Under the pieces are notes generated by a model. That model ran no database searches, had not been told where the DNA came from, and saw only the letters and a program-made list of their open reading frames with translations. A program made the position numbers and the translations under genes. A stretch of DNA of 64,000 bases from contig NZ_JAAFYS010000001.1 in NCBI RefSeq assembly GCF_012070395.1, positions 1,032,001-1,096,000 of the forward strand, read 5' to 3'. Origin of the DNA: Pseudoroseicyclus tamaricis. Lineage in GTDB: Bacteria > Pseudomonadota > Alphaproteobacteria > Rhodobacterales > Rhodobacteraceae. Shown in pieces: positions 7,572 to 14,125 of this stretch (the stretch's first letter is position 1; each line of letters begins with the position of its first letter).

Positions 7572-8894
7572 ATGGACAAATCCCTCAAGGCCTTCAGCTT
7601 CGACGCCTCGGCCGCCTGGAACGCGGAGGCTGCTAGCGTCATCGCCGGCTCCGTCAATTCCAACGTCCGCCTCGCCGGGGCGCCGATGCCGCTCTGCTTC
7701 ACGCGGGGCAAGGGCGCGCACCTGTGGGACATCGACGGCAACCGCTTCCTCGACTACGCGCTCGGCATGGGGCCGACGATCCTCGGCCACGCGCCCGAGG
7801 CGGTGAATGCCGCCGTCGCGGACTCGCTGGCGCAGGGCCAGCTCTTCGCCGGCCAGCACCCGGCGGAGCTCGACCTCGCGAAGGCCCTCGTCCGCCACAT
7901 CCCGTCGGCCCAGCTCACCCGCGTCGGCATGACGGGGTCGGAGATGGTGCAGGCGGCGCTGCGCGTCTCGCGCGCCTTCACCGGCAAGCCCAAGTTCATC
8001 AAGTTCGAGGGCCAGTACCACGGCTGGTACGACAACGTCCTCGTCTCCCACGCTCCCCGTGTGGCGGAACCGGGCGAGGCGCTGCCGCCCCGCCGCGAAC
8101 CCAAGATCGAGTCGAAGGGCCAGACGGAGGTGGCGCGCGCCGAGATGATCGTCCTGCCCTGGAACGACATCGCCGCGCTGGAACAGGTGATCGCCGAGGA
8201 GGGCGGCCAGATCGCCGCCATCCTCACCGAGCCGGCCATGTGCAACACCGGCGCCATCCCGCCGGCCCCCGGCTACCTCGAGCGGATGCGTGAGCTGGCG
8301 ACGGCCGAGAACATCGTGCTGATCTTCGACGAGGTCATCACCGGCTTCCGCCTCGGCCTCGGTGGCGGGCAGGAGCGCTTCGGCGTCACGCCCGACCTCT
8401 CCACCTTCGCTAAGGCCATGGCCGGCGGCTACCCCGTCGCCGCCCTCGTCGGCCGGGCCGACATCATGGAGATGTTCGCGACCTCGGGCGTGAACCACTC
8501 GGGCACCTACAATTCCAACGTGCAGAGCATCGTCGCCGCCGTCGCCACCCTCGCCGCGCTGGAGGACGGCACGGCACTCGCCCGCGCCGAGGCCACGGGC
8601 GAGGCGCTGATGGAGGGGCTGCGGGGGCTGGCGAGGGAGACGGGGACCCCGCTGCGGGTGGAAGGCTGGGGCACCGCCTTCTCCACCTTCTTCGCGCCGG
8701 CCGATCACGTCGTCACCGACTACCAGAGCTTCAAGGCCGCCGACGGCGACATGCTGCAGCGCTTCCTCTCCGAGCTGGTCCACCGCGGCGTGCGGCCGAC
8801 GAACCGGGGGACGTGGTTCGTCTCCTCCGCCCATGACGAGGAGGACGTGGCGGAGACGCTGGAGGTGGCGCGGGAGGCGCTGACGGCGCTCTGA
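7572..8894 (+). CDS. Class III aminotransferase, glutamate-1-semialdehyde aminomutase-like
   Basis: The product has 440 residues and belongs to the PLP fold type I class III family close to HemL. Lys281 in TFAKAMAGGYP is the PLP lysine, DEVITGFR (253-260) carries the Asp that contacts the pyridine nitrogen, and TGSEM (121-125) plus YHGWYD (149-154) are family motifs. Catabolic homologues act as transaminases or aminomutases on beta- or gamma-amino acids; a role in haem synthesis is unlikely in this setting. The ATG at 7572 is 20 bases after the previous stop. The gene ends just before an extragenic repeat at 8924. Confidence 0.85.
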   Translation: MDKSLKAFSFDASAAWNAEAASVIAGSVNSNVRLAGAPMPLCFTRGKGAHLWDIDGNRFLDYALGMGPTILGHAPEAVNAAVADSLAQGQLFAGQHPAELDLAKALVRHIPSAQLTRVGMTGSEMVQAALRVSRAFTGKPKFIKFEGQYHGWYDNVLVSHAPRVAEPGEALPPRREPKIESKGQTEVARAEMIVLPWNDIAALEQVIAEEGGQIAAILTEPAMCNTGAIPPAPGYLERMRELATAENIVLIFDEVITGFRLGLGGGQERFGVTPDLSTFAKAMAGGYPVAALVGRADIMEMFATSGVNHSGTYNSNVQSIVAAVATLAALEDGTALARAEATGEALMEGLRGLARETGTPLRVEGWGTAFSTFFAPADHVVTDYQSFKAADGDMLQRFLSELVHRGVRPTNRGTWFVSSAHDEEDVAETLEVAREALTAL

Positions 8895-8923
8895 GGTGTT
8901 GCGGCCCGCAAGGCGGGCCGCCG

Positions 8924-8980
8924 GGTCGGGGGGCCAGCCCCCCGAACCCCCCGAGGTATTTCCGGCCAGATGAAAGGGGC
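8924..8980 (+). repeat. Extragenic GC-rich palindromic repeat
   Basis: This copy has GGGGGGCCAGCCCCCC, a second C-run, GAGGTATTTCCGGCCAG and ATGAAAG. It lies between the aminotransferase (plus) and the ECF ATPase gene (minus), i.e. between convergent transcription units, where it could end transcription from the left. Confidence 0.75.
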
Positions 8981-9031
8981 GCGGGGCGGCAGCGAGACGC
9001 GCTCGCAAGAGAGCGGCGAGCGGGCCGGCGT

Positions 9032-9721
9032 TCAGGCGCCCATGCGGCGGGCGCCGTGGCCGGCGGGGCGCTCCGCCACGATGCGGCCCTGGTGGAGGAA
9101 GACCTCCCGCGTGCCGACCTCGGCGCGGAAGTGCGGGTCGTGGCTGACCGCGATCATCGCCTGCGGCAGGCCGGTCAGGATGTCCGCCAGCCGGTCCGTC
9201 GTCACCTCGTCGAGCGCGTTCGTCGGCTCGTCCAGCAACAGCACCTCCGGCTTCATCGCCAGCACCGTCGCCAGCGACACCAGCCGCCGCTCGCCGCCCG
9301 AGAGCTTGTAGGTGATCCGGTCGCGGAACCCATCCAGCCCCAGCCCCGCCAGCGCCTCGTCCGCCTGCGCGATGGCCTCGTCCCGCGGCAGGCCCATGTT
9401 GAGCGGGCCGAAGGCCACATCCTCGATGACCGTCGGCGAGAAGAGCTGGTCGTCCGGGTCCTGGAAGACGAAGCCGGCGCGGCAGCGCAGGCGGCGGAAC
9501 TGCTCCTCCGTCGTCGGCTCCTCCCCGAAGGCGATGATCCGCCCCGCCTGCGGCCGCGCGAGGCCGATCAGGCAGCGCAGCAGCGTCGACTTGCCCGAGC
9601 CGTTGGCCCCGGTCAGGAACAGCCGCTCGCGGGCATGCAGCTCCAGGTCGATCCCCTCCAGCGCCGGGGCGCGGCCGGGATAGGCGAAGGTCAGGCCCTC
9701 AACGCGAAACAAAGGCGCCAT
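9032..9721 (-). CDS. nikO: ECF transporter ATPase, nickel/cobalt type
   Basis: This 229-residue ABC ATPase powers an energy-coupling-factor importer. Walker A GANGSGKST is at 38-46; the signature KLSGGERRLVSLA and Walker B VLLLDEPT follow. The EEQFRRLRCRAGFVFQDPDDQLF region with PDDQLF is characteristic of CbiO/NikO/EcfA proteins. It is the last gene of the nikKLMLQO-type operon and its ATG at 9721 overlaps the end of nikQ; an in-frame ATG at 9736 is a possible alternative start. Only one ATPase gene is present, consistent with group I metal ECF systems, which use a homodimer. Nickel versus cobalt is judged from context (RcnR, NikK, NikL), not from this protein. Confidence 0.9.
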   Translation of the reverse strand: MAPLFRVEGLTFAYPGRAPALEGIDLELHARERLFLTGANGSGKSTLLRCLIGLARPQAGRIIAFGEEPTTEEQFRRLRCRAGFVFQDPDDQLFSPTVIEDVAFGPLNMGLPRDEAIAQADEALAGLGLDGFRDRITYKLSGGERRLVSLATVLAMKPEVLLLDEPTNALDEVTTDRLADILTGLPQAMIAVSHDPHFRAEVGTREVFLHQGRIVAERPAGHGARRMGA

Positions 9722-10490
9722 GGCGGACCTCGACATAGATGAGCGCCGCCAGCACCGCCGCCGTGCCGATCGCGAAGAGCCCCTCGCGCAGCCCGGCGGG
9801 GCGGCTTTCGTCGATCAGGTGGAAGGCGCCGGTGAAGCCGCGGCAGCGCATCGCCTGCAGCACCCGCTCGGAGCGGTCGAAGGCGCGGATCAGCAGCATC
9901 CCCACGAGGTAACCCAGCGTGCGGATCGTGTGCATGTTCGTTCCGGGCCGAAAGCCGCGGGTGCGCATCGCTGTGCGCAGGCGCTGATACTCCTCGTTGA
10001 GCACCTCGATGTAGCGCACCGTGAAAAGCATCAGGTGCACGAACATCGGCGGCACCTTCAGGCGCGACAGCGCGTGCCCCAGCCGCACCGGCCCGATCGT
10101 GCCGACCAGCACCAGCATCATCAGGACGATGGCATTGGCCTTCAGCGCGATGCGGAACGCATCCCCGATCCCCTCCTTGGAGGCCTCCAGCCCGAACAGG
10201 GTAAACGCCGTCTCGCCCGGCGTGGTGAAAGGCAGCGAGAGGATGACGAAGATCATGAACATGTCGACCGTCACGACCTGCCGGATGGTGTTCGCCACCG
10301 GCAGCCGCCCGTGCAGCAGCACGGCGGCGGAGACGAAGAGCGCGATCAGCAGCGCCGCGAAATCGTGGAGCGCCACCACGGTGATGGCGAAGGCCACCAC
10401 GGCCACCACCCGGTAGCGCGGGTCGACCTGCGTGAGCGCCGGCGGCGTGGCCGGGCGGGCGGTGGCGTCGCCTTCGAGGACATAGCTCAT
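9699..10490 (-). CDS. nikQ: ECF transporter transmembrane T component
   Basis: The 263-residue product is a CbiQ/NikQ/EcfT membrane scaffold that couples the ATPase to the substrate component. About five hydrophobic helices are visible, and the two coupling-helix motifs of the ARG type occur as AMRTRGF and AMRCRGF near residues 170 and 210. The start at 10490 overlaps the preceding nikL stop by 4 bases (ATGA). It forms the complex NikM-NikQ-NikO in the inner membrane. Confidence 0.9.
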   Translation of the reverse strand: MSYVLEGDATARPATPPALTQVDPRYRVVAVVAFAITVVALHDFAALLIALFVSAAVLLHGRLPVANTIRQVVTVDMFMIFVILSLPFTTPGETAFTLFGLEASKEGIGDAFRIALKANAIVLMMLVLVGTIGPVRLGHALSRLKVPPMFVHLMLFTVRYIEVLNEEYQRLRTAMRTRGFRPGTNMHTIRTLGYLVGMLLIRAFDRSERVLQAMRCRGFTGAFHLIDESRPAGLREGLFAIGTAAVLAALIYVEVRHGAFVSR

Positions 10491-11098
10491 GCGTGGGCCT
10501 CCCGGAGCGGGGTGGGGGTCGGGCGCGGCAGATCGCGGATCATGCGGGCACCGGCGAGGAAGAGGCCGAGCCCGACGAGGCCGCAGAGAATGCCGATGCC
10601 GGAGACGAGGTTCATCAGGTCGGTCCGCTGCCGGTAGGCGGCGAGCTGCGTCATCAAGGGCGCCAGCTCCCGCGCGACGGCGGTGTCGATGGCGGCGGCG
10701 AGCGCCTCGTCCGTCTCCGCCGCCGGGGCGGCCGGGGCAGGGGCGAGCGCCGCGGTCTCCGCGCCGGCCTCCGCCGCGGCGAGCCCGGCGGGCAGATCGG
10801 CGGCGGCGACCAGCGCGTCCACCACGTGGCCGGAGCCGGCATCGAGGCGGAAGACATGGTCCACCGCCGCGCTCGGCATGTAGCGGAAGGCGCCGCCTCC
10901 GTCCGCCACCGTGCGGCCAAGCTCCGCCCCGTCCGGGCCCAGCACCTCGATCTCGGCATTTCCGACCATCGTGCCGTCGGAGAAGAAGGCCTCCCCCTCG
11001 ATCCCGTCGCCCACCACGTAGGCCTCCAGGATCAGGTTGTGCGCCAGCGCGGGGCTCCCGGCGAGAAGGGCGAGCGCCGTCAGCACCGCCCGCATCAC
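10487..11098 (-). CDS. nikL: NikL-like accessory component of nickel ECF transporter, second copy
   Basis: This 203-residue protein has a signal peptide (residues 1-19, cleavage after SPALA), a periplasmic beta domain of about 90 residues beginning HNLILEAYV, an Ala/Pro-rich linker, and one C-terminal membrane helix near 165-187. NikL proteins are known partners of NikM that, with NikK, take the place of NikN in some nickel ECF systems. It is a close paralogue of the protein at 11772: both share HNLILEAYV, EGEAFFSDGT and RLDAGSGHV. The gene sits between nikM and nikQ with 4-base overlaps on both sides. After signal cleavage the first residue would be histidine, which may bind metal (inference). 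Confidence 0.8.
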   Translation of the reverse strand: MMRAVLTALALLAGSPALAHNLILEAYVVGDGIEGEAFFSDGTMVGNAEIEVLGPDGAELGRTVADGGGAFRYMPSAAVDHVFRLDAGSGHVVDALVAAADLPAGLAAAEAGAETAALAPAPAAPAAETDEALAAAIDTAVARELAPLMTQLAAYRQRTDLMNLVSGIGILCGLVGLGLFLAGARMIRDLPRPTPTPLREAHA

Positions 11099-11721
11099 GC
11101 CGCCCCCCGTTTGAGCTGCGTCAGGCTGTCGAAGAGCTCCGGCCGCACACGCCAGACGAGGAAGACCGCCGCCGCGCTCACCAGCGCCTCGATCACCATC
11201 ACCGGGATGTGGATGAGGAAGGTCAGCCGCGCCGCCGGCAGGAACTGGTCGCCCGAGAGCGCCAGCGACAGCGCCACCAGCACCGTCGTTGCGAGGATCG
11301 CCCCGGCGCCGGAGATGCCGCCCCAGAGCGCGGCGACGCGCGGGTTGGCGTTCACCACGCCCTGCCGGCAGAGGTAATGCATCAGCACCGCCGGCGCCGC
11401 GATGTTGAAGGTGTTGACCCCCAGCACCGTCAGCCCGCCAAAGCCGAAGAACACCGCCTGCAGGAGCAGAGCCACCGCCAGCGCCGGAAAGGCCGCCCAG
11501 CCCAGCACCAGCCCGGCCAGGCCGTTCATGATCAGGTGCACGCTCGTCGCGCCGACCGGGATGTGGACCAGCGAGGCCACGAAGAAGGTGGCGGAGAGCA
11601 CGCCCGTCACGGGCATCGTCTCCATGTCGAGCTTGCGCAGCCCGACGGCCGTTCCGGCGACCGCCAGCACGGCGCCGCCGATGAGTACCGGGCCCGAGAG
11701 GGCTCCGTCCGCAATATGCAT
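11095..11721 (-). CDS. nikM: Nickel/cobalt ECF transporter substrate-binding component
   Basis: The 208-residue integral membrane protein is a CbiM/NikM S component. It begins MHIADG, matching the conserved N-terminal MHIxDG in which the N-terminal amine and His2 bind Ni2+ or Co2+ in known structures. Six or seven hydrophobic helices follow, with a conserved VHIPVG.TS.H motif (His53 and His61 region) that contributes further ligands in the family. The ATG at 11721 was chosen because of the fixed N-terminus and a GGAGG about 9 bases upstream. It lies between two nikL-like genes. No nikN/cbiN gene is present. Confidence 0.93.
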   Translation of the reverse strand: MHIADGALSGPVLIGGAVLAVAGTAVGLRKLDMETMPVTGVLSATFFVASLVHIPVGATSVHLIMNGLAGLVLGWAAFPALAVALLLQAVFFGFGGLTVLGVNTFNIAAPAVLMHYLCRQGVVNANPRVAALWGGISGAGAILATTVLVALSLALSGDQFLPAARLTFLIHIPVMVIEALVSAAAVFLVWRVRPELFDSLTQLKRGAA

Positions 11722-11771
11722 CTCACGTTCCTCCCAAACGCAGCGGAGCCCATCCTCCCCGACGGCTGCCG

Positions 11772-12377
11772 CTACGCACCTGCACCGAATCTCCTTTTCC
11801 GGCGCCAAGCCATGATGAAATAACACAAACCGCTCAGTCCGAGAATGTAGCCGATGCCGCCGAGGGCGACGGGCAGCGGCGTATGGGCGGAATAGATCGC
11901 CCAGTCCTGCCGCACCGGCCGTGTCTCCGCCCGCAGCCGCTCCGCCACCAGCGCCGCCGCCGCCTCTGCCGTCACGCTGCCGGCGGGGGCCTCCGATGCC
12001 GGGGCCGGGGCCTCCGCCGCCACGGGAGCCGCGGGGGCGAGGGCGCCCGGCAGATCGGCCGCGGCGACGAGCGCCTCGGCGACATGGCCGGAGCCGGCAT
12101 CGAGGCGGAAGAGGTGGTCCACCCCCTCCGTCGGCGCGAAGGTGAAGGCGCCGTTGGCATCCGTAACCGCCTCGCCCAAAGCCTCCCCGCCCGGGCCGAG
12201 CACCTCGACGGCGATGTCGCCCACGAGCGTCCCGTCGGAGAAGAAGGCCTCCCCCTCGATGCCCTCGCCGATGACGTAGGCTTCCAGGATCAGGTTGTGG
12301 GCCGGCGCGGCCAGCGGCCAGAGCCCCGCCGCCAGAGCGGCGAGGCCGAGGCGGCGGAGGCGCGCCCCCATTGTCAC
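11772..12377 (-). CDS. nikL: NikL-like accessory component of nickel ECF transporter, first copy
   Basis: About 201 residues: signal peptide (cleavage after LAAPA), periplasmic domain starting HNLILEAYVIGEGIEGEAFF, Ala/Pro-rich linker, and a C-terminal helix (residues 169-187) ending in the basic tail WRRKRRFG. It is paralogous to the protein at 10487. The start is either GTG at 12377, which overlaps the nikK stop as GTGA, or ATG at 12371; the coupled GTG is listed. It precedes nikM by 50 bases. Presence of two NikL copies in one operon suggests either functional split or heteromeric partners of NikM. Confidence 0.78.
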   Translation of the reverse strand: MTMGARLRRLGLAALAAGLWPLAAPAHNLILEAYVIGEGIEGEAFFSDGTLVGDIAVEVLGPGGEALGEAVTDANGAFTFAPTEGVDHLFRLDAGSGHVAEALVAAADLPGALAPAAPVAAEAPAPASEAPAGSVTAEAAAALVAERLRAETRPVRQDWAIYSAHTPLPVALGGIGYILGLSGLCYFIMAWRRKRRFGAGA

Positions 12378-13177
12378 TGCCAGTCCACCGCGGTGATCCA
12401 GATCACCGCGTCCTGGCTCAGCTCCTTGCCCTCATGCTCCGTCACCGGGCCGGAGCCGAGGGCCGCGAAGCCCCACCAGCCGGCGCGGGGGATGCCGAAG
12501 GTGAAATAGCCGTTCTCGTCGGCAATGAGCGCGATGGTCCCGCCCGGCGGCTCGCCGATCACCGCGTCGCCGGCGCTGTGCGTCGCCGGGTCGGGCGTGG
12601 CGGCGATGTATTCCACCTCGATCTCCACGCCGCCGGCCGGCTCTCCCTCCCGCAGGACCTGCCCCGTGAAGGTGCCGCCCACGACCTGGTTGTAGGGGCG
12701 GGAGAGGGGCAGGATCTCGGTCGGCAGGCCCACCGGCTCGGCCCAGTCCGTGGGCAGCTGCCCCCGGTTCACGTAGGCCTTGGTGAGTTGCTGGATGTAG
12801 ATGTCCTCCGTCTCCTCGAGATAGGGCGCCGGAATGGCGGTGAGGATGTAATCCCCCGAGGAGCGGAACTCGACGTCGGCCGTATAGGCCTGCCCGCTGG
12901 CCCCGGCGCTCTCGAAGGCGATCTCCTCCAGCCGGTCCATCAGGTCGACCCGCTCGCCGCGGTGAACCATGAAGAACTCCTCCGGCATCCCACCCATATC
13001 CATCACGTGCCCGCCGGAGAGCGGGTGCCAGAAGATCAGCTCCACCGGCGCTGTGGTCGGCGCGGAGAGGTTGGTCTCGGGCGTGTAGATGGACAGGAAA
13101 TGTGCCTGCGCCGGCAGCGCCAGCATCGACAGGATCAGCGCGCCTGCCATGGCCCTCGGTTGGGGTCTCGTCGTCAC
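12374..13177 (-). CDS. nikK: NikK-like periplasmic nickel uptake protein (DUF4198)
   Basis: This 267-residue protein carries an N-terminal signal peptide with cleavage after PAQA, giving a mature N-terminus HFLSIYTPE, followed by beta-rich DUF4198-type domains with the HPLSGGHVMDMGG segment, rich in His and Met. DUF4198 proteins are linked to nickel uptake and were described as NikK with NikL. The GTG at 13177 was chosen because a GGAGG lies about 9 bases upstream and it supplies a basic n-region (TTRPQPR) to the signal; ATG 13150 is the alternative. It is the first gene of the importer operon. Two G-tract sites that may bind the RcnR-type repressor lie in the 396-base leader. Confidence 0.82.
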   Translation of the reverse strand: MTTRPQPRAMAGALILSMLALPAQAHFLSIYTPETNLSAPTTAPVELIFWHPLSGGHVMDMGGMPEEFFMVHRGERVDLMDRLEEIAFESAGASGQAYTADVEFRSSGDYILTAIPAPYLEETEDIYIQQLTKAYVNRGQLPTDWAEPVGLPTEILPLSRPYNQVVGGTFTGQVLREGEPAGGVEIEVEYIAATPDPATHSAGDAVIGEPPGGTIALIADENGYFTFGIPRAGWWGFAALGSGPVTEHEGKELSQDAVIWITAVDWQ

Positions 13178-13322
13178 CGGTATATTCCTCCCGTTTTTGC
13201 CGGTTCTCGTCTCATCCGCCGCGGCTGCGACGGTCGTCTCTCTCCCTGCTCGCGCGTCCGCCTCCACTCGTCCGCGCGGCCCCGTCCCGTCTTTGTCAGC
13301 TCTTGCAACGACTTGTGGCGAC

Positions 13323-13339
13323 ATAGGGGTGGGGGGTAT
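13323..13339. promoter_or_regulatory. Putative RcnR/CsoR-family operator (G-tract) upstream of nikK
   Basis: ATAGGGGTGGGGGGTAT is a G-tract bounded by ATA and TAT. RcnR/FrmR/CsoR operators are G/C tracts of about 6 to 11 bases flanked by short AT-rich inverted repeats (RcnR: TACT, G6, N, AGTA). It lies about 146 bases from the nikK start. It shares 15 of 18 positions, CATAGGGGT then GGG and TAT, with the site at 13488. Confidence 0.5.
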
Positions 13340-13487
13340 TTTGCCTTTAACTTTCAATACGTTGCGGGAATCATGGATAGGGATGCCCGCCCCGCCTGCC
13401 AAGACTCGAAAAATGAAAATCCAGTCCCCGGGCGCCGTGTCGCCTGCCCATGCGGGCCCTCACAGCCCCCGCGTGCGACATTCCGCC

Positions 13488-13504
13488 ATAGGGGTCCGGG
13501 CTAT
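13488..13504. promoter_or_regulatory. Second putative RcnR/CsoR-family operator
   Basis: ATAGGGGTCCGGGCTAT has ATAG/CTAT inverted ends and the same length and left half as the site at 13323. It lies 70 bases past the 3' end of the rcnR-like gene, in the leader of the nik operon. No cobalamin or other riboswitch was recognised in 13178-13573, and no coding region. Confidence 0.45.
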
Positions 13505-13573
13505 CCCACGGCCGCGCAACGAAAAAGGCCGCCCGGGGAAGGGCGGCCTCGGCCGGCGGTCGGGCGCGGAACC

Positions 13574-13876
13574 CTACTTCAGGTAGGCCCGCACGACGCT
13601 CATCAGCTCGTCGGTCGCCTCGTTGGGATCGTGGTGATGGCCGTCGCCCTCGCCCTCCAGCGCCATCTCCGGCGCCGCGACGATGTGATTGCGCACGTGC
13701 TCCTCGATCAGCTCGGCCATCAGCCCGTTCATCGCCCCGCGCACCGAGGCGACGAGCTGCATGACCTTGGCGCATTCCACCTCGTCGAGCAGCGCCCGCT
13801 CCACCGCCTCGACCTGCCCGCCGATCCGGCGGACACGGTTCAGCAGCTGCGCCTTGTTCTTGCGGGTGTGCGACAT
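13574..13876 (-). CDS. rcnR: Nickel/cobalt-sensing RcnR-type repressor (CsoR/RcnR/FrmR family)
   Basis: The 100-residue all-helical product is a DUF156/CsoR-family metal sensor. Counting from ATG 13876, the residues that bind Ni/Co in E. coli RcnR are present at identical positions: His3, Cys35, His60 and His64. Conserved family segments include RRIGGQVEAVE and VRGAMNGLMAELIEEH. The start is supported by GGAG upstream and by His3, which fixes the numbering. In E. coli the metal-free protein represses an exporter gene. Here it stands between the nik importer and a divergent P-type ATPase, so it could regulate either or both. Confidence 0.88.
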   Translation of the reverse strand: MSHTRKNKAQLLNRVRRIGGQVEAVERALLDEVECAKVMQLVASVRGAMNGLMAELIEEHVRNHIVAAPEMALEGEGDGHHHDPNEATDELMSVVRAYLK

Positions 13877-13964
13877 GGGCCCTCTCCTCGGTCCGAAGGA
13901 GACTAGAGGCTCCCCCGCCGCCTGCGCCAGCGCAAATCGTCGCAGCTTCCGAAAAGTTACGGAA

Positions 13965-13981
13965 AACGGGGGAGGGGCGTT
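13965..13981. promoter_or_regulatory. Possible G-tract operator between rcnR and the P-type ATPase
   Basis: AACGGGGGAGGGGCGTT is a 17-bp G-tract bounded by AACG/CGTT inverted repeats, the same architecture and length as the two sites before nikK although the flanks differ. It lies 88 bases from the rcnR start and 144 bases from the ATPase start. In this GC-rich DNA chance occurrence is possible. Confidence 0.3.
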
Positions 13982-14125
13982 ACGCCGCGTTGCCCGATTG
14001 GCGGTTTGGTGGCAAACGAGAGGAGGAATCGGCCCCCGTCCGCTGGCCAAGGCGTGCGGCGGGGCAGGTGACACGGCGAGGAGGAGGCCGGGCCGTCAAG
14101 GCCCGGGCGCGCCGGTTGGGAGGAC

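Noticed and set aside
13178-13573. Possible cobalamin or nickel/cobalt riboswitch upstream of nikK
   Set aside because: No B12 box or NiCo aptamer core was found on the minus strand; the only signals are G-tract sites that fit RcnR-type operators.
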